From: Bordetella sp. BOR01
GTDB lineage: Bacteria > Pseudomonadota > Gammaproteobacteria > Burkholderiales > Burkholderiaceae_B
NCBI RefSeq assembly: GCF_019218885.1
Contig: NZ_JAHUWT010000004.1
Coordinates: 682,001-746,000 of the forward strand
DNA length: 64,000 nucleotides
Direction of reading: 5' to 3'
The notes below the pieces were generated by a model. The model searched no databases and had not been told where the DNA came from. It saw nothing but the letters and a program-made list of their open reading frames with translations. The position numbers and the translations under genes were made by a program. Below are positions 56,233 through 64,000 of the stretch, in pieces; position 1 is the stretch's first letter; each line of letters opens with the position of its first letter.

Positions 56233-56365
56233 GTCCCGTGCCGCTCGGGCAGGCGGTGGCGGCGAGTCGGGCGGCGGGGCAACCTGCGCAGCAGGCCGAG
56301 GGCGCCTGCATGCGCCCGAGCCCGACGCACGTTCGCCGCCACCGCCTGCCCGAGCGGCGCGGGAC
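56233..56365 (-). repeat. Variable-stem structured element, copy 2
   Basis: Outer arms of 33 bp (56233-56265 and 56333-56365) are complementary at 32 positions and enclose a 66-nt core at 56261-56326, read on the minus strand, 57/66 identical to the core of copy 1. The inner GGGCGC/GCGCCC hairpin has 6 pairs here, against 5 in copy 1; CCTG-CTGCG-CAGG is unchanged. Both copies also share AGTTCTTG just upstream of the left arm. It lies about 37 bases after the oxoprolinase stop, in sense orientation. Confidence 0.75.
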
Positions 56366-56401
56366 GGGGCAAGAACTGAAACCATACCCCACCATCTTGA
56401 G

Positions 56402-59400
56402 CTACACCTGCCCGTACCCCCCGCCGCCAGGCGTTTCCACCACGAATACATCGCCAGCCCGCAGCGCGGCGCTGTCCTGCGGGGCCAGTTCCTGGATGCT
56501 GCCGTCGGCGCGCTCGATATAGTTGCGGCCTACCGCCCCGGCACCGCCGCCGGCCAGACCGAATGGCGCATAGACGCGGTTGTTCGACAGAATGGCCGCC
56601 GTCATGTCTTCCAGGAAGCGCACGCGCCGCACCCCGCCGTCGCCGCCACGGTAACGGCCCGCCCCGCCCGAGCCGGGACGGATCTCGTACGACTCCAGCC
56701 GCACAGGAAAACGCAGTTCCAGGACTTCGGGGTCGGTCAGGCGCGAGTTGGTCATGTGCGCCTGCACTACCGAGGCGCCGGCAAAGCCCTCGTCGCCAGG
56801 CCCCGCCGCGTCGATGCGCAGCGGACCCGCGCCCGTTCCGCCCGAGATGGTTTCGTAGTACTGGTAGCGCGCATTGCCGAAAGTGAAGTTGTTCATGGTG
56901 CCCTGGCTGGCCGCCAGCACGCCCAGCGCCCCGTATAGCGCGTTGACGATGCACATGGACGTTTCCACGTTGCCCGCCACCACCGAGGCGGGCGGATTGG
57001 GCCGCAGCATGGAACCGTCGGGCACGATGATGTCCAGCGGTTTCAGGCACCCTGCATTCAGCGGAATGTCGTCATCGACCATGGTGCGGAATACGTACAG
57101 CACCGCCGCCACCGCAATCGCGCCAGGGGCGTTGAAGTTATTGTCCAGCTGCGGCGAAGTGCCGGTGAAGTCCACCACCGCGGTGCGCGCCTCGCGGTCG
57201 ACGCGCACGGCCACGCGGATGACCGCCCCATTGTCCAGCGGATATTCGTAGCTGCCGTCCTTCAACACCGAAATGACGCGGCGCACGGCTTCTTCGGCAT
57301 TGTCCTGCACGTGGCCCATGTAGGCACGCACCACATCCAGGCCGAAGTGATCGCACATGCGCAAGAGTTCCTGCACGCCCTTTTCATTGGCGGCGATCTG
57401 CGCGTGCAGATCGGCAATGTTCTGGTCGGGGTTGCGTGCCGGCCAGCGGCCGGATGCCAGTATCTCGCGCGCGGCCTGGTCGCGGAACTCGCCGTCGCGC
57501 ACCAGCTGGAAGTTGGTGAACAGCACGCCCTCGTCTTCCACCGTCCTGGAATCGGGCGGCATGGAGCCGGGCGTGGTGCCGCCTATATCGGCATGGTGCC
57601 CGCGTGAGCCCACATAGAACAGGATTTCGTCGCCGGCCCGGTCGAACACGGGCGTGATGACCGTGACATCGGGCAAGTGCGTGCCGCCGTGGTACGGATC
57701 GTTGACCACGTATGCATCGCCGGGCCGCATGTGTCCGGCATTGGCGTTCATGATGGTCTTGATGGATTCGCCCATCGAGCCCAGGTGCACGGGCATGTGC
57801 GGCGCATTGGCGATCAGGTTGCCCCCGGCATCGAAAATGGCGCAAGAAAAGTCCAGGCGCTCTTTGATGTTGACCGAATAGGCGGTGTTCTGCAGCCGGT
57901 AGCCCATCTGTTCGGCAATGGACATGAACAGATTGTTGAAGACTTCCAGCATGACCGGATCGGCCTGGGTGCCCACCACACGGCGCTCGGGCCGTACCTC
58001 GACGCGCTTGAGCACGATATGGTCCAGCGCCGTCAGTTCGGCTTGCCAGCCAGCCTCGACGACCGTGGTCTGGTTGGCTTCGGAAATGATGGCGGGTCCC
58101 GCCAGTACATCGCCAGGCACCAGGTCGAACCGCACGTACAGCGGCGTGTCGCGCCAGGCACCCTGGCCGTACATCTTGACCAACTGACGGGCCGGCGGCG
58201 CGCCGGCACGGCTGCGCTCGACCGGCGCTTCGGTGGCGGGCTCGCCGCCACCAGTGGCCTCGACCGAGATTGTCTCCACCACCAGCTCGCGGCCGGGCAT
58301 CAAGAACGAATAGCGCTGGCGATAGGCCGCTTCGAAATCCTGGCGCACCTGGGCCAGGCCGCCGTATGCCACTTCCAGCGCGGTATCGGTGCCGCGGTAC
58401 TTCAGGTGCAGGCGGCGCTGTACGTGGATCAGGTCGGCCGGCACATGCTGGCGGCGCAGTTCGCCTTCGGCCTGCGCCGCGAGCTCGTCGAGCTCGGCCT
58501 GCAGTTCGGCCGTCAGCGCCGTATCCAGCACTTTCTCGACCGTTTTCTGGCGCATCTCGGTCTGGTCCGCCAGGCCCATGCCATAGGCCGACAGCACGCC
58601 GCCCAGCGGATGGGCGAACACCGTGGTCATGCCCAGCGCGTCGGCTACCAGGCAGGCGTGCTGCCCGCCCGCCCCGCCGAATACCGTCAGGGCGTATTCG
58701 GTGACATCGTGGCCGCGCTGCACCGAGATACGCTTGATGGCCTCGGCCATGTTGCCCACCGCGATTTCCAGGAAGCCTTCGGCCAATTGCTCGGGCGTCA
58801 TCTCGCGGCCGGTGGCCGCGCGCACTTCGCCCGCCATGGCGTCAAAACGCTGCTGCACCGCCTGGCGGTCCAGCGGCTGGTCGGCCGCCGGGCCGAAGAC
58901 CCGCGGGAAGAAGTCGGGCTGGATCTTGCCCAGCAAGACGTTGCAGTCCGTCACGGCCAGCGGCCCGCCGCGCCGGTAGCAGGCCGGCCCCGGATTGGCG
59001 CCGGCCGAATCAGGCCCCACCCGCAGGCGCGCGCCATCGAAATGCAGGATGGAGCCCCCGCCGGCCGCCACGGTGTGGATGCTCATCATGGGTGCCCGCA
59101 TGCGCACGCCGGCCACCAGGGTCTCGAACTCGCGCTCGAACTCGCCCGCGTAGTGCGAGACATCGGTGGATGTGCCGCCCATGTCGAAACCGATGACGCG
59201 CGGCAAGCCAGCCAGTTCGCTGGTGCGCACCATGCCGACGATGCCGCCGGCCGGGCCGGACAGGATGGCGTCCTTGCCGCGGAAGCGGTGGGCATCGGTC
59301 AGGCCGCCGCTGGATTGCATGAACATCAGGCGGATACCCGGCAGTTCGGTCGCCACCTGGTCGACATAGCGCTTCAGGATGGGCGACAGATAGGCATCGA

Positions 59401-60025
59401 CCACCGTGGTATCGCCGCGCGAGACGAACTTGATCAGCGGGCTGACCTCGTGCGAGGCCGACACCTGCGTAAAGCCCATGTCGCGCGCAATGGCGGCCGC
59501 GCGCTGTTCGTGCGCGGGCGTATGCCAGGCATGCATGAAGATGACGGCCACGGCACGAATGCCGCTGTCGTAGGCCTGCTGCAGCTTCTGGCGCAGGCCG
59601 TCTTCATCCAGCGGCCGCACCACGGCGCCGCTGGCATCGACCCGCTCGTCGGCTTCGACCACCGATTCGTACAGCATCTCGGGCAGCGCCACATTGCGGT
59701 CGAACAGGCGCGGCCGGTTCTGGTAGGCAATGCGCAAGCCGTCGCGAAACCCTTGCGTGGTCACCAGCAAAGTACGCTCACCCTTGCGTTCCAGCAAGGC
59801 GTTGGTGGCCACCGTCGTGCCCATCTTCACGCATTCGACCTGTTCGGCAGGCACCGGTACGCCCGGCGCCAGGCCCAGCAACTGGCGGATGCCGGCCACG
59901 GCCGCATCGCGGTATTGCTCGGGGTTTTCCGACAGCAGCTTGGCGGTGGCGGTACTTCCGTCGGGGCGGCGCGCCACGATATCGGTAAACGTACCCCCAC
60001 GGTCAACCCAGAATTGCCACTTCAT
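56402..60025 (-). CDS. Fused 5-oxoprolinase/hydantoinase (HyuA-HyuB)
   Basis: A 1207-residue fusion. The N-terminal HyuA half (about 1-690) has [40 protein letters not shown] and [20 protein letters not shown], an ATP-binding actin-like fold. The C-terminal HyuB half (about 700-1207) has [37 protein letters not shown] and ends with PGGGGYG. It couples ATP hydrolysis to opening of 5-oxoproline or a related hydantoin. Fusion of both halves matches eukaryotic-type and many betaproteobacterial oxoprolinases. A MarR-like gene lies 56 bp upstream, probably in the same operon. Confidence 0.93.
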   Translation of the reverse strand: MKWQFWVDRGGTFTDIVARRPDGSTATAKLLSENPEQYRDAAVAGIRQLLGLAPGVPVPAEQVECVKMGTTVATNALLERKGERTLLVTTQGFRDGLRIAYQNRPRLFDRNVALPEMLYESVVEADERVDASGAVVRPLDEDGLRQKLQQAYDSGIRAVAVIFMHAWHTPAHEQRAAAIARDMGFTQVSASHEVSPLIKFVSRGDTTVVDAYLSPILKRYVDQVATELPGIRLMFMQSSGGLTDAHRFRGKDAILSGPAGGIVGMVRTSELAGLPRVIGFDMGGTSTDVSHYAGEFEREFETLVAGVRMRAPMMSIHTVAAGGGSILHFDGARLRVGPDSAGANPGPACYRRGGPLAVTDCNVLLGKIQPDFFPRVFGPAADQPLDRQAVQQRFDAMAGEVRAATGREMTPEQLAEGFLEIAVGNMAEAIKRISVQRGHDVTEYALTVFGGAGGQHACLVADALGMTTVFAHPLGGVLSAYGMGLADQTEMRQKTVEKVLDTALTAELQAELDELAAQAEGELRRQHVPADLIHVQRRLHLKYRGTDTALEVAYGGLAQVRQDFEAAYRQRYSFLMPGRELVVETISVEATGGGEPATEAPVERSRAGAPPARQLVKMYGQGAWRDTPLYVRFDLVPGDVLAGPAIISEANQTTVVEAGWQAELTALDHIVLKRVEVRPERRVVGTQADPVMLEVFNNLFMSIAEQMGYRLQNTAYSVNIKERLDFSCAIFDAGGNLIANAPHMPVHLGSMGESIKTIMNANAGHMRPGDAYVVNDPYHGGTHLPDVTVITPVFDRAGDEILFYVGSRGHHADIGGTTPGSMPPDSRTVEDEGVLFTNFQLVRDGEFRDQAAREILASGRWPARNPDQNIADLHAQIAANEKGVQELLRMCDHFGLDVVRAYMGHVQDNAEEAVRRVISVLKDGSYEYPLDNGAVIRVAVRVDREARTAVVDFTGTSPQLDNNFNAPGAIAVAAVLYVFRTMVDDDIPLNAGCLKPLDIIVPDGSMLRPNPPASVVAGNVETSMCIVNALYGALGVLAASQGTMNNFTFGNARYQYYETISGGTGAGPLRIDAAGPGDEGFAGASVVQAHMTNSRLTDPEVLELRFPVRLESYEIRPGSGGAGRYRGGDGGVRRVRFLEDMTAAILSNNRVYAPFGLAGGGAGAVGRNYIERADGSIQELAPQDSAALRAGDVFVVETPGGGGYGQV

Positions 60026-60081
60026 AGTGTCCTCGACAGGTAGGAATAACGACGCGGCGGATCGCCGCCGGCCGTGCATGG

Positions 60082-60591
60082 TTATAGCGATGTGGCCGCC
60101 CGTGCCGCCTGGTCGTACAGGCCGGAGAGCGCGCGCAGGGTCTTGGCCAGCTGCCGGGTGAACTCCACGCCCCCGCCCGTGCCCGCTTCCAGGCCGTCTA
60201 TCAGGCACTGTTCGCGGATCTCGGTGTAGCGCTTGATGAATGCGGCGCCGTCGTCCGTGACGCTGTAGAACACTTCCTTGCCACTACGCTCGCCGCGAAC
60301 GACACCCAGGCGTTCCAGTTTCTTCAGCGAATAGTTGACGATGTGCGTGTCTTCGACGTTCAGCGTGAAGCAGATGTCGGCCAGCTTCTTGCTGCGTTGG
60401 CGATGATAGACATGGTGCATCACCATGACGTCGGTGGCCGTCAGGTCGGGCAAGCCGGCCGCGGCCATGCAACGCACTGTCCAGCGGTCGAACGCGTGGC
60501 CGGCGATCATCAGGCCGAATTCCACTTCGGAAAGATCTGGCGCGCGGCCGCTGGCCAGATGGGCGGACGAGGCGATGAGATGGGCGTTCAC
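60082..60591 (-). CDS. Winged-helix (MarR-like) transcriptional regulator
   Basis: A 169-residue regulator. A winged helix at about 50-120 contains [40 protein letters not shown] and the wing [19 protein letters not shown]. This is the pattern of MarR-type winged-helix proteins with an N-terminal and C-terminal dimerisation helix. It is the first gene of the unit with the oxoprolinase and probably autoregulates it. Effector unknown, perhaps 5-oxoproline or a hydantoin, by guilt of association. Confidence 0.85.
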   Translation of the reverse strand: MNAHLIASSAHLASGRAPDLSEVEFGLMIAGHAFDRWTVRCMAAAGLPDLTATDVMVMHHVYHRQRSKKLADICFTLNVEDTHIVNYSLKKLERLGVVRGERSGKEVFYSVTDDGAAFIKRYTEIREQCLIDGLEAGTGGGVEFTRQLAKTLRALSGLYDQAARAATSL

Positions 60592-60705
60592 GGAGCGCTC
60601 CGGGAAATCGGTGTGGATGGAATGCTAATAATTTATCGATATTTCATCAATAAAAAACTGAAAACCCGGCAACGCCATAGACCATCATTACCTAACCTCG
60701 TTTAT

Positions 60706-60740
60706 TGATTGATAATCGTTATCATTTTTATAACTATAAT
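60706..60740 (+). promoter_or_regulatory. Fur box and promoter of the iron-signalling operon
   Basis: TGATAATCGTTATCA at 60710-60724 matches the 7-1-7 Fur consensus TGATAATNATTATCA at all but one position. A TATAAT -10 hexamer follows at 60735-60740, so bound Fur would cover the promoter. It lies about 100 bp before the sigma-factor gene, which should therefore be expressed when iron is scarce. Confidence 0.85.
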
Positions 60741-60840
60741 GGCCGGACTTGCCATCCCCGATTCGGCTTTGATCCTCCTGTCGGCACGGCTCGCCTTTTG
60801 CCCAGGCGAGCCGTGCTGTTGCGCTGGCTGAGGTACTTTT

Positions 60841-61311
60841 TTGGTCGCTCGCTATTATCCGGAACTCCTGAACTTCTTCTCCCGGTCGTTGGGCAATCGC
60901 GATGCCGCGGCCGACGTGGTGCAAGAAGCGTTTGCCCGCGTGCTGACCATGCACGCCAGCGGCAAGGAAGTGTTCGATCTGCGGGCATTGCTCTTTCGCA
61001 CCGGCAAGAACTTGATCGTGAGCGATGCCAGGCGGCGCGCCGCGGAAACGCGCATGCTGGATACGCTGCAACTGATCAGCATAGACAACGCACCCTCTGT
61101 CGAACAACAGATCGATGCCCGCCTGCAGCTCGAGCGTCTGCTGGCGCGCCTGTCCGTCATGCCACGCAAACGGCGCGAGGCATTCATACTTGTCCGCATC
61201 TACGGCTACAGCTACGCCGAAGCGGGCGAGTTCATGGGGATTGCCGCATCCGCGGTGGACAAGCACGTCGTGCGCGGCGTGCTGGACTGCATGCGCCATA
61301 AAGCGCCTTGA
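60841..61311 (+). CDS. FecI-type extracytoplasmic-function sigma factor
   Basis: A 156-residue ECF sigma factor of the FecI iron-signalling group. Region 2 contains LGNRDAAADVVQEAFARVL; region 4 contains MPRKRREAFILVRIYGYSYA and EAGEFMGIAASAVDKHVVRG. The start is TTG at 60841: an in-frame stop lies four codons upstream and GAGG sits 7 bases before it, so no ATG alternative exists. A Fur box lies upstream, and FecR-type and TonB-receptor genes follow, making this the cytoplasmic output of cell-surface signalling that should drive the receptor gene. Confidence 0.9.
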   Translation: MVARYYPELLNFFSRSLGNRDAAADVVQEAFARVLTMHASGKEVFDLRALLFRTGKNLIVSDARRRAAETRMLDTLQLISIDNAPSVEQQIDARLQLERLLARLSVMPRKRREAFILVRIYGYSYAEAGEFMGIAASAVDKHVVRGVLDCMRHKAP

Positions 61312-61333
61312 CGCAGCACCTTTCGTACCGACC

Positions 61334-62356
61334 GTGACCACGCTTCGATCCGCCTCTTGTACCGCGACTCCGCCCCGCCGGCTGGTGGAGTATGCCTTGT
61401 CGCTCATTGGCCGCCAGCAACATGGCGAACCGCTGGAAGCCGAAGCCGCACGCAAGGAATTGACGCAATGGCGCCAGGCTGACCCTGCGCACCAATCGGC
61501 CTTCGAAACCGCTTGCCAATACTGGGACGCTACCCGGGCAGGCGCGTTCAGAAGCAGCGTGCCCTTGCCGCACAGCCGGGCCGAGCGCGCGGCATCGGCG
61601 CAAAGAAACCGCCGCCGCGCGCTGGCAGCGTTGGGCATAGGTAGCCTGGCTGCCTTGCTGGGCGGCGCGCGATGGGCGTGGCTGCAGTCCGATACCCAAT
61701 ATGCCTTGAACACTGGCCACGCCCAATTGCTGGCACGCAACCTGCCCGACGGCTCGCACATCGACCTGGGTGCCAACACCGCGGGGAGCGTTGGCTACTA
61801 TCGCGACCGCCGCGAGGTTCAACTCGCGAACGGCGAGATGCGCTTCGATGTGCGGCCCGACAAGAATCGCCCCTTCATCGTCACTACAGCATGGGGCCGC
61901 ATCGCGGTGCTGGGCACGATTTTCAGCGTGACAGTGCGAGACCAGCGCATGCGGGTCGAGGTCGCCGAGGGCCGGGTGGCGGTGTGGGCCGCACATCAAG
62001 ACGCAGGACATCGCACCGATGCCCTGCCGGACAGGGTGCTGGAGGCCAGCGAGGCCATGGAAGTCGATGCCCAGGGGTTCGGGGACCGCACCCAGGTGCG
62101 GGCAGAAAGCGTGGGCGCATGGCGCGAGGGATGGCTGGTTTTCAGTGGCACGCCATTGCCCGAAGCCATCGCCCGTTGGAACGACTACCTTCCCCAGCCG
62201 CTGCAACTGGCCGACAGCGCCGCACTGCGCAAGATGCGCCTTACCGGTACGTTTCCCGCACGCGATCCCCAAGCCTTCGTGCAGAACCTGCCGGGCATGC
62301 TGCCCGTGCGCATTGCCCGGCAAAACGGTGCCCTGGTGCTTTACCCTCGCCCCTAG
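61334..62356 (+). CDS. FecR-type iron-signalling transmembrane regulator
   Basis: A 340-residue FecR protein. The N-terminal cytoplasmic anti-sigma part has ARKELTQWRQADPAHQSAFE, with the conserved Trp-rich W..AxxxxH/AF pattern; a single membrane segment near residue 105 is ALAALGIGSLAALLGGARWA. The periplasmic FecR domain has RNLPDGSHIDLGANTAGSVG and ITTAWGRIAVLGTIFSV-like VTTAWGRIAVLGTIF. It relays a signal from the TonB receptor's N-terminal domain to the sigma factor. The GTG at 61334, 22 bp after the sigma stop, is used; no clear ribosome site was seen, so the start is uncertain. Confidence 0.9.
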   Translation: MTTLRSASCTATPPRRLVEYALSLIGRQQHGEPLEAEAARKELTQWRQADPAHQSAFETACQYWDATRAGAFRSSVPLPHSRAERAASAQRNRRRALAALGIGSLAALLGGARWAWLQSDTQYALNTGHAQLLARNLPDGSHIDLGANTAGSVGYYRDRREVQLANGEMRFDVRPDKNRPFIVTTAWGRIAVLGTIFSVTVRDQRMRVEVAEGRVAVWAAHQDAGHRTDALPDRVLEASEAMEVDAQGFGDRTQVRAESVGAWREGWLVFSGTPLPEAIARWNDYLPQPLQLADSAALRKMRLTGTFPARDPQAFVQNLPGMLPVRIARQNGALVLYPRP

Positions 62357-62449
62357 CGCAGGCAGACAATTTTTGTTTCATCTGATTTGTCAGTGATGCG
62401 CGATCGAAAGCGTCTTCAGGGGAAACATCAACCCCTCAGGACGATTTTC

Positions 62450-64000
62450 ATGCTCCGACAGCGAACCGGCTGCCGTCCAGCCCGACTGGCTAGCAACGTT
62501 TCTTGGCTTACCCGCTTTCGCACCCGGGAGTTCCGCGCCAACGCCATGACCGTGGCGTGCGCTGCCGCGCTGACCCTGATCGGAACCCCTGAGAGCGCCG
62601 TTGCCCAATCCCCCCGGCAGGCCGTCACCAGCCGGCAACTGCAACTGTCCCTGCCCGCCCAGCCTCTGGCATTGACCATCGATGCGTTGGCGCGGCAATC
62701 GGGCGTGGGCATCGGGCTGGATGCCAGCCTGGCGACCGGGAAAAACGCCCCTGCGCTGCAGGGTTCCATGACCCTGGGCCAGGCGCTGGACCGCGTACTG
62801 TCCGGATCGGGCCTGACCGCCGCCGCCAACGGATCGGGCGTCTCGATCCGGCGCGAGAACGACTCTGTATCGACCCTGGAAGCCGTGACCGTCACCGCCG
62901 TCACGTCGCCCTGGGAGCTGCCACCGCCCTACGCCGGCGGGCAGGTTGCGCGCGGCGGCCGCGTAGGTCTGCTGGGCGATCTGGATTTCATGGACACGCC
63001 GTTCAATCAGACTAGCTATACCGCCCAGCTGATCGAGAACCAACAGGCACAGATGATTGCCGATGTCCTGGTCGGCGACCCGTCGGTACGCGACTCCGGA
63101 CGCAAGTATGGCCAGGCATCCAACGCGTTTTTCATACGCGGACTTCCGTTTGCGACCATCGACGCCTCGTTCAACGGCCTGCGCGGCGTGTTTCCCAATT
63201 ACCGCCAGCCCGTCGAGGCCCTGGAGCGCATCGAAGTGCTGAAAGGGCCGAACGCGTTGCTCAACGGAATGGGAACCAGCATCGCCGGCGACATCAATCT
63301 TGTGCCGAAACGGGCCGGACCAGAGCCGTTGACCCGTTTGAACGTCGGCTATATGTCGGACAGCGAGTACGGCACGCACCTTGACCTGGGGCGCCGATTT
63401 GGACAAGACGATGCCTGGGGCGTGCGCGTCAATGCCGTTTATCGCGACGGAGACACCCCGATCGATGAGCAAAGCGGCAGGCTCGCCATGGGTGCCGTCG
63501 GGCTGGACTACCAGGGCGAGAAACTGCGGATGTCGCTGGACCTGATTCACCAGGATATAAAGCTCGACAACGTTTCTCCGTTTTCATTCACATTCGCCAC
63601 GCCCGACATTCCCAGCCCGCCCCCATCGGATAGCGCGATCTTGCTGGGCGGCAAGGCCGATCACGAAGAAACCACGGCCGCGTTCCGCGCCGAGTACGAC
63701 TTCAGCGACGCGGTTTCCGCTTACGTGGCAGCGGGACATTTGAAGTCGCGCTCCGACACGGTAAACACCCAGGTTGCCAACATCATGCCCGACGGTAGCT
63801 ACCAGGGCACGCTTTCCACCGACGCCTACGGCCTGGACAACACGAACATCCAAGTGGGCGCGAATGTGAACTTCGCCACCGGCCCGGTGCAGCACAAGGT
63901 GGCCATCAGTGCTGACCGATACCACCAGCGCAGTTTCATGCGCTCCAGCGGGCGATCGGCCAATGGCCCCACCATGCCCGGCAACATCTACGAACCGATG
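62450..64000 (+). CDS. TonB-dependent outer-membrane receptor/transducer, 5' part
   Basis: 517 codons are present before the window ends; the full protein would be about 800 residues. A long signal (about 1-60, with MTVACAAALTLIGTPESAVA) is followed by a secretin/TonB short N-terminal signalling domain (about 70-140: LSLPAQPLALTIDALARQSG, TLGQALDRVLSGSGL), then a TonB-box-like EAVTVTAV, the plug domain (RKYGQASNAFFIRGLPFATI, RIEVLKGPNALLNGMGTSIA) and the start of the barrel. The signalling domain shows it controls its own operon through the FecR and sigma proteins upstream. Ferri-siderophore is the likely ligand; a heme receptor cannot be excluded. CAGGA precedes the ATG. Confidence 0.92.
   Translation, partial: MLRQRTGCRPARLASNVSWLTRFRTREFRANAMTVACAAALTLIGTPESAVAQSPRQAVTSRQLQLSLPAQPLALTIDALARQSGVGIGLDASLATGKNAPALQGSMTLGQALDRVLSGSGLTAAANGSGVSIRRENDSVSTLEAVTVTAVTSPWELPPPYAGGQVARGGRVGLLGDLDFMDTPFNQTSYTAQLIENQQAQMIADVLVGDPSVRDSGRKYGQASNAFFIRGLPFATIDASFNGLRGVFPNYRQPVEALERIEVLKGPNALLNGMGTSIAGDINLVPKRAGPEPLTRLNVGYMSDSEYGTHLDLGRRFGQDDAWGVRVNAVYRDGDTPIDEQSGRLAMGAVGLDYQGEKLRMSLDLIHQDIKLDNVSPFSFTFATPDIPSPPPSDSAILLGGKADHEETTAAFRAEYDFSDAVSAYVAAGHLKSRSDTVNTQVANIMPDGSYQGTLSTDAYGLDNTNIQVGANVNFATGPVQHKVAISADRYHQRSFMRSSGRSANGPTMPGNIYEPM

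Larger units (their letters stand above)
55939..56401. other. 463-bp gap between converging genes holding two structured elements
   Basis: No convincing gene. Most of the gap is taken up by two large hairpin elements (55985-56110 plus strand; 56233-56365 minus strand) described separately. Between them, 56111-56232 is less GC-rich and contains the palindrome CCAG-CGCA-CTGG (56194-56205) and an A-run at 56157-56163. Both adjoining genes must end transcription within this gap. Confidence 0.7.

Noticed and set aside
60025-60081. Small GGCGG/CCGCC hairpin between the MarR-like gene and the oxoprolinase
   Set aside because: Five-base-pair stem in GC-rich DNA, not distinguishable from chance.

Overview
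This 64 kb window is high-GC betaproteobacterial chromosome, almost certainly Bordetella or a close relative in the Alcaligenaceae. The signs are five Bug-type (tripartite tricarboxylate receptor) periplasmic binding proteins placed beside CoA-ester catabolic genes and LysR/IclR regulators, the gmk-rpoZ-spoT block, the glnA-glnL-glnG nitrogen cluster, and an ECF sigma/anti-sigma/TonB-receptor iron-signalling cassette. No rRNA, tRNA, CRISPR array, prophage or insertion sequence was seen. Genes are mostly intact; the only decayed gene found is a C-terminal scrap of a hemerythrin-like repair protein near 20.4 kb.

Layout, left to right. 1-2866: ferric-iron ABC transporter (end of the binding protein, fused double permease, ATPase). 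2867-6362: two pirins, a divergent LysR regulator and a methyltransferase with a Lys-Pro hexanucleotide repeat. 6421-10659: glnA, glnL (ntrB), glnG (ntrC) with a textbook sigma-54 promoter and two NtrC sites. 10666-14225: hemW, rdgB and a chemoreceptor. 14305-17901: LysR, acyl-CoA dehydrogenase, MmgE/PrpD. 17942-23379: rph, yicC, a lipoprotein, a small Pro/Gly-rich peptide, an iron-permease-family protein, a Ca2+/H+ antiporter and galU. 23600-31590: two Bug genes, a hydroxyacid dehydrogenase, and a CoA-transferase/MaoC-type dehydratase/acyl-CoA ligase operon divergent from an IclR regulator. 31610-36098: LysR, a 23-codon gene, hipA-hipB with a palindromic operator array, and amn. 36342-41220: NlpC/P60 hydrolase, an SDR, gmk-rpoZ-spoT. 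41337-52199: three adjoining beta-oxidation-like blocks (CoA-transferase, enoyl-CoA hydratase, Bug, Bug; LysR; paired acyl-CoA dehydrogenases, thiolase, racemase-type CoA-transferase; Bug). 52541-55938: polar amino-acid ABC transporter and a C45-family peptidase. 56402-60591: a fused 5-oxoprolinase/hydantoinase with its MarR-like regulator. 60706-64000: Fur box, FecI-type sigma, FecR-type regulator and a TonB-dependent transducer cut by the window end.

Much of the window is uptake and breakdown of organic acids: Bug proteins would capture carboxylates, ligases or CoA-transferases activate them, and dehydrogenases, hydratases and a thiolase degrade them, each block under its own regulator. The rest is iron acquisition at both ends and nitrogen control.

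The less ordinary signals are non-coding. (i) Two large hairpin elements share a 66-nt core (57/66 identical) but have unrelated, self-complementary 22-bp and 33-bp stems, one at the 3' end of each of two converging genes. (ii) A 24-codon leader with three consecutive Cys codons overlaps its operon start, and a hairpin covers that gene's putative ribosome site. (iii) An array of 13-bp operators lies in front of hipBA. (iv) A 23-codon gene follows hipA and ends in a strong terminator.
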